Source of the DNA: Parachlamydiales bacterium
GTDB lineage: Bacteria; Chlamydiota; Chlamydiia; Chlamydiales; JABDDJ01
Length of the DNA: 64,000 nt
Direction of reading: 5' to 3'
Assembly (NCBI GenBank): GCA_041671045.1
Contig: JBAZCF010000010.1
Coordinates: 68,465-132,464 of the forward strand
In this document: positions 55,229-64,000 of the stretch, piece by piece
Layout: every line of letters starts with the position of its first letter
Numbering within the stretch: position 1 is the first letter of the stretch
Notes under the pieces: generated by a model
Told to the model about the DNA's origin: nothing
The model's database searches: none
The model's input: only the letters and a program-made list of their open reading frames with translations
Position numbers and translations under genes: made by a program

Positions 55229-56491
55229 ATGTTCAGATGGATCTATCAAGCCTGCTTTGCAGGAGTATTATGTTCGTATTTACCAAAAGCTGTTTATGAT
55301 TCCATTAAAACCGGTAAATATCAAACTTCCTATAAAAAGAAGCTTGGAAATGACCTGCCTATCAATAAGGATCCGTCACAACCCATCATCTGGTTGCATG
55401 CCGTTTCCATGGGAGAAACCCGTGCAATTGTTCGGTTAGCTAAATTATTCAAACAACGTCACCCTGAGTATGCTCTCCTTATCTCCTCTACGACTGAGAC
55501 CGGGCATGCAGAAGCTAAAAGATCCATGCCTTTTGCAGATTACTTCATATATCTCCCGTTAGATTTTCCCTACTTTTTGAAAGACGCTATGAAGCAATTC
55601 CCGCCAGCAATAGTGCTCATGAGCGAGTCGGATATATGGTGGAATTTCCTTAGAATGGCTAAAAAAGCCGGTGCCAAAATCGGGATTGTCAATGGCAAGC
55701 TATCCGAACGTTCAGCTAGCCGTTTAAACTTTATTCCTAGCGTAGGGAAACGATTATATGAAAATATCGATTTATGCTGTGCTCAGTCCAAGGAATACTC
55801 CGAAAGATTCAAGACGTTGGATATTCCCCAAATCACCATTACGGGTAATACGAAATTCGATTTTGATGCAGTAAAGACGGAGCCTCTTTTAAAACTGGCA
55901 CCCGAAACTGAATTGGTTGTGTTAGGATCAACACATCCACGTGAAGAGGAAGCTTTGTTAAGTCAACTTGCTCCCTTGCTAAAAGAGCGGGCAAATCTAA
56001 AATTAGTCATCGTTCCGCGCCATCCCGAACGCTTTGATGCCGTTTACAAAATGTTAGAAACTTATCAAGTTCCACTGCAACGATATTCTAATTTTGATCA
56101 AGATCAACCCTGGCGTATATTGTTAATTGATGCCATGGGCATTCTTGGACAAATTTATCGCCAAGCAACAGTAGCGGTAGTTTGCGGAAGCTTCACTCCC
56201 GGGGTGGGTGGTCATAATATTGTGGAACCCTGTTTAGCCGGAACACCCGTCTTGTTCGGACCGTACATGGAAACACAAAAAGAACTCGTTAACATTGTTA
56301 AACAGTATGGTACAGGCAAACAATCCTCTGTCGAAGAGTTTACGAAAGACCTTAACACAATTTTAGACGATAAGCAGAAAAGGGAAGAGTTGAAAACGAA
56401 TTGCGCCGCCATGGTCAAAGAGATCCAGGGAGCTACCGAACGTACTTATCAAGCTTTATCACTCTGGCTTAAGGAATCTGCACATGTATGA
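55229..56491 (+). CDS. waaA: 3-deoxy-D-manno-octulosonic acid transferase (Kdo transferase)
   Basis: A 420-residue GT30 transferase that adds Kdo to lipid IVA at the inner membrane. An N-terminal hydrophobic helix is followed by IIWLHAVSMGETRAIVRLAKLF, a family hallmark, then LLISSTTETGHAEAK, MSESDIWWNFLRMAKKAGAKIGIVNGKLSERS, GNTKFDFD, and VCGSFTPGVGGHNIVEPCLAGTPVLFGPYM near the CMP-Kdo site. Chlamydial WaaA enzymes add two to four Kdo residues; the number here cannot be told. The next gene overlaps by 8 bp. Confidence 0.96.
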   Translation: MFRWIYQACFAGVLCSYLPKAVYDSIKTGKYQTSYKKKLGNDLPINKDPSQPIIWLHAVSMGETRAIVRLAKLFKQRHPEYALLISSTTETGHAEAKRSMPFADYFIYLPLDFPYFLKDAMKQFPPAIVLMSESDIWWNFLRMAKKAGAKIGIVNGKLSERSASRLNFIPSVGKRLYENIDLCCAQSKEYSERFKTLDIPQITITGNTKFDFDAVKTEPLLKLAPETELVVLGSTHPREEEALLSQLAPLLKERANLKLVIVPRHPERFDAVYKMLETYQVPLQRYSNFDQDQPWRILLIDAMGILGQIYRQATVAVVCGSFTPGVGGHNIVEPCLAGTPVLFGPYMETQKELVNIVKQYGTGKQSSVEEFTKDLNTILDDKQKREELKTNCAAMVKEIQGATERTYQALSLWLKESAHV

Positions 56492-57314
56492 AGAAGCCCT
56501 TCCCTATTTCATCTTTTCTGTCTGGGCAGTACTAGCCTTATACATTGCTATTTCTAGGGGCGGGCTTAGACGTATTTATCCCCGCGACGAAAGACCTCTC
56601 GCCGCTGTATTCGTCCCTCTAACATTAGCCGCATTTTTCCTATATATTCTTTTTCAAGGAGTGCTAATCCCTTTGATAGCAAGGTTGTTTATCTGCAAGG
56701 AAGACATCTGCATAGCTTCCAATGGTCTTCTAACAATTATTTCCGATATCGGAATCGTCGCGAGCGCACTGGCTGTCACCGCCCTATCTCTTCTTCCTCC
56801 TATCCGTCATACTATCTGGGGTGAAGGAAATTATCTTGTTAAATTTCTACGTGGTGCCCGCTGGTGGTTGTTTGTCTATCCCATTGCAGTTATCTTTAGC
56901 TCCATCATCAAACTCATCCTCCATCTTCTTGTGGACTACTCAGTCTCGACGCAAGTTGCAGTCGACTTTCTCATGAAGCTATTAGACAACCCCTGGTTAT
57001 TTTATCTTAATGGATTCCTTGTAGCCTTTGTAGTGCCTGTTTCGGAAGAACTTCTTTTTAGGGGGTTCTTATACAATGCCTTAAAAGGATTCCTATCGAT
57101 CAAAGTCGCCATAGTCCTTAGTGCTTTATGCTTTTCTCTTTTCCATTTTGATGTTTCACAAAGCATTACGAATATCGAACTTATCTCGGTTATATTCTTA
57201 CTAGGATTAGTCCTTGCATGGGTTTATGAAAGGGAAAAATCTATCTGGGCATCCATTGGTCTGCATGCCACTTTCAATTTTGTAAGCATTCTCAGTATAA
57301 TGTTTGAAAAATAA
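56484..57314 (+). CDS. CPBP-family intramembrane metalloprotease (CAAX protease)
   Basis: A 276-residue protein with about seven membrane helices. CPBP motifs: VPVSEELLFRGFLYNALKGF (EExxxR), ALCFSLFHFDVSQS (FxxxH), and SIGLHATFNFVSI (HxxxN). Bacterial members cleave membrane proteins or act in stress and immunity. It overlaps waaA and precedes mutS by 20 bp, so the three probably share an operon. Confidence 0.92.
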   Translation: MYEEALPYFIFSVWAVLALYIAISRGGLRRIYPRDERPLAAVFVPLTLAAFFLYILFQGVLIPLIARLFICKEDICIASNGLLTIISDIGIVASALAVTALSLLPPIRHTIWGEGNYLVKFLRGARWWLFVYPIAVIFSSIIKLILHLLVDYSVSTQVAVDFLMKLLDNPWLFYLNGFLVAFVVPVSEELLFRGFLYNALKGFLSIKVAIVLSALCFSLFHFDVSQSITNIELISVIFLLGLVLAWVYEREKSIWASIGLHATFNFVSILSIMFEK

Positions 57315-57334
57315 TCCTTTTCCCTGTTTCCATT

Positions 57335-59872
57335 ATGAATACCCCAGTTCCTCCTGAGATCAAAACCACCCCTATGATGCTTCAATGGCATGCCTGCAAA
57401 GAAAAAGCCGGCACTGCATTACTGCTCTTTAGGATGGGCGAATTCTACGAAGCCTTTTATGACGATGCCGCCACTATTGCTCGCGAGCTTGACCTTACGC
57501 TGACTAAGCGTCAGGACATTCCCATGAGCGGTGTACCCGTACATACAAGTGAAATATACATCGACCGTCTCGTTTCTAAAGGGTACCGTGTAGCTCTTGC
57601 TGAACAGTTGGAAGATCCTAAGCAAGCTAAAGGCATTGTTCAAAGGGGTATCGTACGCACAGTGACTCCCGGAACGGTCATCACCTCGGGACTACTTTCT
57701 GATTCAACAAACAACTTCATCGCTTCTCTGACTCAAGTGGGGAGTTTTTTTGGTCTCGCTTATCTGGATGTAACTACAGCAGAATTCCGTGCGATCGAAC
57801 TCACAAGTCCTGATCAACTTTTCCATGAGCTCTACCGCATTAAACCTTCTGAAATCATCGCCTCTCCTAAATGGATTCAAAAGCATGCCGAATTAGTTTT
57901 GGAGATGCGTCATTCATGGAACTGCGCAATACACCCTTATGAAGACTGGCATTTTGACCACCAACAAGCTCATGATTATCTTACGCAACACTTTAAAGTC
58001 ATTTCATTGGATGGATTCGGCCTTAAAGGGATGATTTCCGCTATTAATGCCGGCGGCGGTCTCTTGCACTACCTGCACGAATCCTTAAATGTACCCATTG
58101 GACACATCACAGAAATAGCGTGCTATTCTACACAACACTTCATGGCATTGGACAAAGCCACTCAGCGCAACCTTGAACTCACTGAATCCCTTCACGATGG
58201 CGGCAAACGTAATACTCTTCTCGATGTCATAGACTCCACCCATACACCCATGGGTGCGCGCCTTTTACGCTATTGGGTAAAGCACCCCCTTCTTTCATTA
58301 GAAGAAATCATCCTACGACAGAACTGTATAGAATTTCTGTATAATCAATCCTCCCAGTTGAATAGTATAGGCCGCGCACTGGAAGGCATTCGAGACCTGG
58401 AACGTCTAACGATGAAAACAGCCTCCGGGTATGCAATGCCCAGGGACCTGACGGCGTTAAGATTTACTTTAGAATTACTTCCTGCTTTAATCCATTCCCT
58501 TGCCGCATGCGGAAGTCTTCCCCAAGTGCTATCTCAAGACTATCAAACCGTAATTGCATCTCCAAATATAGCTCCTATCATTGCAGAATCCATTATAGAT
58601 GAACCCCCTCTTCGTCTAAATGAGGGAGGTATCTTCCGCACCGGATACAATGCTGAACTGGATGAACTGCGTTCCATCAGTCATGATAGTAAAACATGGA
58701 TAGTGAACTATCAGCAGCAACTGCGCGAAACAACCGGCATTAAAACGCTCAAGGTCGGCTTCACACGTATGTTCGGCTATTACATTGAAGTCAGCCGCGG
58801 CCAGGCGGAGCGCATGCCGTCGGAATTCGAACGCCGTCAAACATTAGTGAATGCTGAAAGATTTATCACAGCCGAACTAAAACAGTTCGAACAGAAAGTA
58901 TTAAGTGCTGACGAAAAAAGCATTGCTCTAGAAAACCAGCTCTTCTCAAATTTGAGACAGCATATTGCGACCTATTCACAGTCTTTGCAGGAAGTCGCCA
59001 AAGCGATAGCTCGTATAGACTGTTTCCAGTCACTCGCTGCTGTAGCCTTAAAGCATAACTATACAAAGCCCACTCTTGACGAATCGAATACCCTCCATAT
59101 TGAAGCAGGCCGTCATCCTGTCATTGAAGCAGCCAACTCTGCGACGGCATTCACTCCGAATGATACGTGCCTAGACGATGATAAAAATCGTTTGATGATT
59201 ATCACAGGGCCAAACATGGCAGGTAAGTCGACTTACATACGCCAAGTTGCCCTGATCACATTATTAGCCCAAATCGGCTCTTTCGTACCTGCAAAAAGTG
59301 CTGTTATCGGCATTGTCGATAAAATTTTCACCCGTATTGGTGCTAGCGATGACCTGTCACGCGGCTTGTCTACCTTTATGGTAGAGATGACTGAAACAGC
59401 TAACATCCTGCATAACGCGACAAATAAGTCCCTAGTGATTCTAGATGAAATTGGACGCGGTACAAGTACTTACGATGGCATTTCTATTGCGTGGTCTGTT
59501 GCAGAATATTTACTTACTCATCCTCAAAAAACAGCGAAAACGCTATTTGCAACCCACTATTGGGAACTTACCAAGTTGGAAGAGCTTTTTCCGGGTGCTG
59601 TCAACCTGAACGTAGCCATTCATGAGCATGAAGGTCAGATCCATTTCCTGCATAAGATTGTGAAAGGTGTGGGGGACAAAAGCTATGGCATTCATGTCGC
59701 ACGTCTTGCCGGCTTACCTGCGCCTGTTGTCAACCGTGCTTATGAAGTATTGGCACATCTGGAACAGAATTCGAATCAAAAAGCATTTATCTCTCCACCC
59801 AAAGTTAAAAAACCCGTTCCCAAGAAAACGCCTGCAAGTGCTAGCGATTTTCAGCTAACATTTTTCAGCTAA
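57335..59872 (+). CDS. mutS: DNA mismatch repair protein MutS
   Basis: An 845-residue MutS. Mismatch-binding motif LFRMGEFYEAFYDDA (Phe-x-Glu). The core ATPase has Walker A ITGPNMAGKSTYIRQVALI and Walker B VILDEIGRGTSTYDGISIAWSVAEYL, then TLFATHYWELTKLEE. The C-terminal helices end with KKTPASASDFQLTFF. Length is near E. coli MutS (853). It starts 20 bp behind the CPBP gene. No MutL is in the window. Confidence 0.98.
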   Translation: MNTPVPPEIKTTPMMLQWHACKEKAGTALLLFRMGEFYEAFYDDAATIARELDLTLTKRQDIPMSGVPVHTSEIYIDRLVSKGYRVALAEQLEDPKQAKGIVQRGIVRTVTPGTVITSGLLSDSTNNFIASLTQVGSFFGLAYLDVTTAEFRAIELTSPDQLFHELYRIKPSEIIASPKWIQKHAELVLEMRHSWNCAIHPYEDWHFDHQQAHDYLTQHFKVISLDGFGLKGMISAINAGGGLLHYLHESLNVPIGHITEIACYSTQHFMALDKATQRNLELTESLHDGGKRNTLLDVIDSTHTPMGARLLRYWVKHPLLSLEEIILRQNCIEFLYNQSSQLNSIGRALEGIRDLERLTMKTASGYAMPRDLTALRFTLELLPALIHSLAACGSLPQVLSQDYQTVIASPNIAPIIAESIIDEPPLRLNEGGIFRTGYNAELDELRSISHDSKTWIVNYQQQLRETTGIKTLKVGFTRMFGYYIEVSRGQAERMPSEFERRQTLVNAERFITAELKQFEQKVLSADEKSIALENQLFSNLRQHIATYSQSLQEVAKAIARIDCFQSLAAVALKHNYTKPTLDESNTLHIEAGRHPVIEAANSATAFTPNDTCLDDDKNRLMIITGPNMAGKSTYIRQVALITLLAQIGSFVPAKSAVIGIVDKIFTRIGASDDLSRGLSTFMVEMTETANILHNATNKSLVILDEIGRGTSTYDGISIAWSVAEYLLTHPQKTAKTLFATHYWELTKLEELFPGAVNLNVAIHEHEGQIHFLHKIVKGVGDKSYGIHVARLAGLPAPVVNRAYEVLAHLEQNSNQKAFISPPKVKKPVPKKTPASASDFQLTFFS

Positions 59873-59934
59873 ACTAATAGAACGCAGTAATCATTTACTG
59901 TGTTCTCATCTCTTCGAACGAAGTCTACTCTATA

Positions 59935-61338
59935 TCAGAAGTTCAAATGACCCTCTAATTTGCCAAAGTGAGCTTGGCACTTTTTGAATCCTCTCATAGC
60001 AGAAATCACTTCTGGAGTAAGCTCATCAAAATTCATACTTAAATTAAATGGACTCCAAATATACTCTACTAAGGTATAACACCCATTCCAAGCTTCGTTT
60101 TCTGAATGGCTATTTTCCCATTCTAAAATTGCATCTTTTTGGCTTAAATCATCATTCAATGAATCGATCGCAACATCTATTACCCTAGCCACAAAACCTA
60201 AATCTGTTTTACAGCCAGGATCTAATCTTAGAAACGATGCACAAGTAATATTTACTTTATTTATCAAAAGGACTTCCAGCTCTTCTCTAAAATTAGAACC
60301 AATTATATCCATCAAATCTTGATAATACTCTTGAACATTGATTAGCAAATCTAAGTCCAACTCATAAATATCGTATATAAGATACTGTGAAGGACGTGAT
60401 ATCCTATCATCCGAGATGACCTTGTGATCGTAGTATATTCTGCAGTGTTCAGCAGTCTTTGAATTAAACTTTAAAGATACTCGTGCATCAAACTTGTGTT
60501 CAAAATCACCTTTTCCTATCACTGTCCTATACGTTTGATAATGCTGTAAATTGGGAATCAGTATTGAACCTGTAGGTATTTTTGATGCATCCATTGCGAT
60601 ATCATTTAGGTATCCGGAAATACTTTTGCAAGCGATTATTTTTTCATCATTTATCGCATAACCATTGTTATGGGCATCAAAGGACAATTCACAATAAAGT
60701 TTAGAGAAATAAATTAACCTACAACATTCATCGAAGGATAGTTTCTTTTTCTCTGCTAATTCGTCACTTTGAGGATCATATCTCAAACGTAATAGGCCGT
60801 TCGCTCCCCTATATGAATTCAAAAGAGCATCACTATAATGCTCAGAAATATCATATGAATGAAGAATGAGAATTTTTAGTGTAACAATTAACTCAAAATA
60901 ACATTGATCGCTTGCTGAGCTATTAATAAATTTTCTAAGGCGTTGAGCAAACTGTGTGTTATTAGATGCATATTTGCAAGCCTCTTCCCATGTCCCGTTG
61001 GTTGCATAACCGTATGTTTCGAATTCACTATTAAATTTACCCACTAATCTTGACTCATAGATCGTCAAAAAAGGCATTTTAACCTTCGCTACCCAACATC
61101 CTAGAATTCCTGTAAAAAGAGGGATGCCAAAGGAAAGTCCATAAGATAATACAGGATATGCTTCCACTGACTGTCTATAAGTCTCAGAGAACTCTTCTCG
61201 GTAGAGATAGGCCCCTGCTGATAAAAGGGCGAAAGCAATCTCTTCTTTATGTTTAGTCACTTTTCTTCTTAAAACATCTATACCCCACAGTATATTCTGT
61301 GTATGTGTGACAGGATGTGCACTATTTATGACAGTCAT
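59935..61338 (-). CDS. Effector-like protein, paralogue of the next gene (putative degenerate permuted papain-like)
   Basis: A 467-residue protein with no signal peptide and a hydrophobic pair near residues 34-45 and 64-84. It shares a layout with the adjacent 480-residue protein: KIPTGSILIPN at 253-263, ITCASFL at 364-370 (putative Cys366), and a C-terminal WSPFNLSMNFDELTPEVISAMRGFKKC with HFGKLEGHL. The expected His of a permuted NlpC/P60 fold is not in the aligned place (KFDARVSL where the paralogue has NYSHAQIL). It may therefore be inactive. The two genes lie 18 bp apart as a tandem duplication. Confidence 0.5.
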   Translation of the reverse strand: MTVINSAHPVTHTQNILWGIDVLRRKVTKHKEEIAFALLSAGAYLYREEFSETYRQSVEAYPVLSYGLSFGIPLFTGILGCWVAKVKMPFLTIYESRLVGKFNSEFETYGYATNGTWEEACKYASNNTQFAQRLRKFINSSASDQCYFELIVTLKILILHSYDISEHYSDALLNSYRGANGLLRLRYDPQSDELAEKKKLSFDECCRLIYFSKLYCELSFDAHNNGYAINDEKIIACKSISGYLNDIAMDASKIPTGSILIPNLQHYQTYRTVIGKGDFEHKFDARVSLKFNSKTAEHCRIYYDHKVISDDRISRPSQYLIYDIYELDLDLLINVQEYYQDLMDIIGSNFREELEVLLINKVNITCASFLRLDPGCKTDLGFVARVIDVAIDSLNDDLSQKDAILEWENSHSENEAWNGCYTLVEYIWSPFNLSMNFDELTPEVISAMRGFKKCQAHFGKLEGHLNF

Positions 61339-61356
61339 AGATCACCTTATTAATTA

Positions 61357-62799
61357 TTAAGCTAATGTTAATTTTCCGAACTGCTTACTAAAACTAGAAA
61401 GGCTATCCAACTTCACAAAATCTGCAGGAGCTAGTGATTCTAAGCTTATGAAGGGCGGAAAAGGTGATCTTACAAAAATGATATCTCCATCAGTAATGGA
61501 TTCTTCGGGTGTTGAGTCGTCTGCCCACCCCTCTATATCAACTTCTTTCACAAATCTATCTAAGATATGTTCATTCACTTCGCCAATAGCTCGTTCCACT
61601 AACTTACCCACAAATGCAGAGCAAGTGATAAATTGGCCATCATCGAAGTCTGAACGCACTTTTTGATTAATCTCATTCTGGAACTTATTCATCAAATTGA
61701 AGTGCTGATAAAACGTTCCTGCACACTCAATCATATGAGGGTTAGCAGAATGCTTTTGCGCAAGTCGTTGAATTTTTTCTTGGTATATCTTTTCTACGTT
61801 TTCCAATACAGATTCTTCAGAGGGATAGAGTTCTAATAAAAGCTCCATAGACTCATCAGAAATCAATTTTACAAAATCAAGTGTTAATACTTCCGTACAC
61901 AAAATATTTCTTATGCTTTCAATTTTTCTAAGCTCGATGCCATCGTATGTAATATCAATAACTTTTACTTCATCGTTATTACTTTCACAGAGGATCTGTG
62001 CGTGCGAATAGTTATAGAGATCAAAATAACACTCCTTAACTTCATGCTTATACGCAGCAAATTTGTTTTCGTTATGAACGATAATAGCACCCACGGGAAT
62101 ATGCTTTGTCCCCATATCCATAGAAACAATGAACTTCCTACATAGACTCATGAGTTCGATAAGGTCTTTGTCCAGAAATTGCGAGATATCTTCATCCAAT
62201 TGAATTTCTGAAAGATGAATAATAAATAATAATTCTGCTTGACTTGGATTAAAATTCCCCTCTAGCTTTGTCCTAAGACCTCTCACTAGATCAAAAGTCA
62301 ACCCTCTGGTATGAAAACTAAACTCCTGAAGCATCTCCAGGTATCCGCTGAATCGTTCTACTAGTTCTTCATCATTTTGCTCAATGATACTTTCCAATCT
62401 TTTAGAGAAAAGGGCATTTCCAAAAGCATACCCAAATAACTTACATAAGGTTTCCTCTGAAGGCGAACCATGCAAATTAATGTCTCTAGAAATCATGGCT
62501 ATCATTTTAGTTTCACGCGGATTCAAAATAGGAAGAGGAGCGGAAAAAAATCGTAATGTACCCCAACACAATGCCAGCGGAATAGCCAAAGCTGCAGCGC
62601 AATATCCTTTCTGGACCAAAGATTCTTCTGAATTAAACAATTGACTTATCTGTTCACTCTGATTAACCACGCTCCCAAGAAAGATGCTCGCATAACTTAC
62701 GTATCTTCCTCTTGGTCCAAGAGTATGGTGCACGGCATCTGTAATGTCTGTAATACAAGGTATTTTGCTTATTGCTGAATAAATCTTAGAAAAACTCAC
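61357..62799 (-). CDS. Effector-like protein with possible permuted papain-like (YiiX/NlpC-P60) fold
   Basis: A 480-residue protein. Hydrophobic segments at about 66-88 follow a polar N-terminus, an Inc-like feature. Residues about 232-300 read KHIPVGAIIVHN, YNYSHAQILCE and VKVIDITYDGIELRKIE. This resembles the permuted papain amidases (P-G-D-I-I, SHxxI with catalytic His, V-I-E-A-x-x-D-G-V). The later QFITCSAFVGKLVERA (Cys393) fits the Cys helix of that fold. His266 and Cys393 are therefore candidate catalytic residues. Target unknown; type III secretion is inferred. It is first of the tandem pair. Confidence 0.5.
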   Translation of the reverse strand: MSFSKIYSAISKIPCITDITDAVHHTLGPRGRYVSYASIFLGSVVNQSEQISQLFNSEESLVQKGYCAAALAIPLALCWGTLRFFSAPLPILNPRETKMIAMISRDINLHGSPSEETLCKLFGYAFGNALFSKRLESIIEQNDEELVERFSGYLEMLQEFSFHTRGLTFDLVRGLRTKLEGNFNPSQAELLFIIHLSEIQLDEDISQFLDKDLIELMSLCRKFIVSMDMGTKHIPVGAIIVHNENKFAAYKHEVKECYFDLYNYSHAQILCESNNDEVKVIDITYDGIELRKIESIRNILCTEVLTLDFVKLISDESMELLLELYPSEESVLENVEKIYQEKIQRLAQKHSANPHMIECAGTFYQHFNLMNKFQNEINQKVRSDFDDGQFITCSAFVGKLVERAIGEVNEHILDRFVKEVDIEGWADDSTPEESITDGDIIFVRSPFPPFISLESLAPADFVKLDSLSSFSKQFGKLTLA

Positions 62800-62926
62800 G
62801 TTAGTTTCCTTATTAAAATCGACAAATTGTTTAATAGTATAGCTATCAACAAGAATAAAGGCGACTTTAAAAATAAAGCATTTATAATTAGTTGAAATTA
62901 TTCCAATTATGATGTTTTAAGCCGGC

Positions 62927-62953
62927 CCTAGTATAGGAGTGCTGCGACTTGTC
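62927..62953 (-). repeat. Dispersed palindromic element, copy 4
   Basis: Reverse-orientation copy: on the minus strand GACAAGTCGCAGCACTCC followed by TATACTAGG, matching the arrangement at 48836-48862. It lies just before the large tandem array. Confidence 0.6.
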
Positions 62954-62992
62954 AAGGGCAACTTACATAATATAAACAACTCAACCTTGCGT

Positions 62993-64000
62993 AACTGCGA
63001 AGCAGTACTTTGCCACGAAGTGGCTACATGATGTTAGCCATGTGTGAATGGAACGCATGGAATGGATACCCCCTAGAATCAAGCCACAAAGTGGCGGCAG
63101 ATTTAAAATTGGGCTAGAATGAATCGTTAATGTCGCCACTTTGTGGCTCAATTGTTTGCTGAATTTTACCATGTGTTCTTCGCTTCGCTCATTCACACAT
63201 GGCTAACATCATGTAGCCACTTCGTGGCAAAATACTGCTTCGCAGTTACTTATGAGCAAGATGTCCACCTCTTCATTATTATAATTAAATAACAGCCCAA
63301 TCTGTCATCTAATGTTGACAATCTTCTTACATTTACTGACTGCGAAGCAGTATTTTGCCACGAAGTGGCTGCATGATGCTAGCCATGTGTGAATGAGCGA
63401 AGCGAAGAACACATGGAAAGGATAACCCCTAGAATCAAGCCACAAAGTGGCGGCAGATGTAAAATTGGGCTAGAATGAATCGTTAATGTCGCCACTTTGT
63501 GGCAAAATACTGCTTCGCAGTTACTTGTCCACCTCTTCATTATTATAATTAAACAACAGCCCAATCTGTCATCTAATGTTGACAATCTTCTTACATTTAC
63601 TGACTGCGAAGCAGTACTTTGCCACGAAGTGGCTGCATGATGCTAGCCATGTGTGAATGAGCGAAGCGAAGAACACATGGAAAGGATACCCCCTGGAATC
63701 AAGCCACAAAGTGGCGGCAGATGTAAAATTGGTCTAGAATGAATCGTTAATGTAGCCACTTTGTGGCAAAATACTGCTTCGCAGTTACTTATGAGCAAGA
63801 TGTCCACCTCTTCATTATTATAATTAAACAACAGCCCAATCTGTCATCTAATGTTGACAATCTTCTTACATTTACTGACTGCGAAGCAGTACTTTGCCAC
63901 GAAGTGGCTGCATGATGCTAGCCATGTGTGAATGAGCGAAGCGAAGAACACATGGAAATGAACACATAGAAATGAACGCATGGAATGGATGTTTTAGGGG
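62993..64000. repeat. Tandem array of long palindromic repeats (at least four units)
   Basis: Units begin with CTGCGAAGCAG at 62995, 63340, 63604 and 63879, spaced 345, 264 and 275 bp; the last unit runs off the window. Each unit contains GCCACGAAGTGGC, GCCACAAAGTGGC and its inverse, and paired inverted CCATGTGT/ACACATGG segments. In unit 1 a 58-nt arm (62993-63050) is inverted at 63190-63247 with 57 of 58 bases paired. In unit 2, 31-nt arms (63339-63369, 63491-63521) pair with one mismatch. An 11-bp indel (near 63530) separates units 2 and 3. Short open frames inside are by-products of the repeat. Confidence 0.9.

Noticed and set aside
62981..63831. Three short minus-strand ORFs (62981-63196, 63379-63585, 63643-63831) with similar translations
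   Set aside because: They arise from the palindromic repeat units; the similarity is at DNA level, each has a different N-terminus, and no good ribosome-binding site is seen.
62993..64000. CRISPR array
   Set aside because: Repeat units are 264-345 bp and nearly identical throughout, with no short direct repeats separated by unique spacers and no cas genes.
1..64000. tRNA or rRNA genes
   Set aside because: No tRNA cloverleaf (GTTCRA arm with CCA-type stem) or conserved rRNA segment was recognised by eye; a tRNAscan or Infernal run would be decisive.

Overview
The window most likely comes from an amoeba-associated 'environmental' chlamydia (order Chlamydiales/Parachlamydiales). Supporting signs are a Legionella-OMP-type MOMP-like porin (35974-37053), a plant-type FabI (48887-49786), a Kdo transferase WaaA next to a CPBP protease and MutS, a Cys-rich envelope protein, and several proteins that look like type III secretion effectors. 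One effector candidate has a eukaryote-like RhoGEF domain, three have kinase-like folds, and two paralogues look like permuted papain-like enzymes. A complete 14-gene complex I operon fits environmental chlamydiae; the pathogenic Chlamydia use Na-NQR instead. The genus cannot be fixed from sequence reading alone.

Layout. 1-2 kb: a beta-barrel outer-membrane protein, a decayed SUMF1-like fragment and a hydrophobic unknown protein. 2-9.5 kb: a MerR/TipAS regulator with a textbook 19-bp-spacer promoter, adenine deaminase, and a treY-glgX pair acting on glycogen. 9.8-16.8 kb: an accessory stretch of small metabolic and secreted genes, namely three alpha/beta hydrolases (one without a nucleophile), DUF952, a CruF/DUF422-like membrane protein, a LysR regulator with a divergent partner, and an atypical SDR. 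16.9-22.1 kb: RF3, a kinase-like protein with a possible NLS, and a coupled pair of secreted proteins (8-repeat propeller plus FN3, then a methyltransferase-like protein). 22.1-35.8 kb: nuoA-N on the minus strand. 36-42.9 kb: MOMP-like porin, AGCS amino-acid symporter, ABC exporter, kinase-like secreted protein, YchJ, Cys-rich protein. 43-49.8 kb: phosphoketolase-acetate kinase, a glycosyltransferase, tpiA, secG, fabI. 49.9-54.4 kb: the RhoGEF-like protein, an MCP-like receptor and another kinase-like protein. 54.7-59.9 kb: dps, waaA, CPBP protease, mutS. 59.9-62.8 kb: the paralogous effector-like pair. 63-64 kb: a tandem array of long palindromic repeats that runs off the window edge.

How the genes fit together. 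Energy metabolism dominates. Complex I builds a proton gradient, phosphoketolase plus acetate kinase can make ATP from sugar phosphates through acetyl phosphate, TpiA serves glycolysis, and GlgX/TreY handle storage glucan. The remainder is envelope biogenesis (WaaA, FabI, SecG, porins, Cys-rich protein) and host interaction. A dispersed palindromic element occurs at four places (16-44, 13012-13025, 48839-48867, 62927-62953). No rRNA, tRNA, CRISPR array or insertion sequence was recognised.
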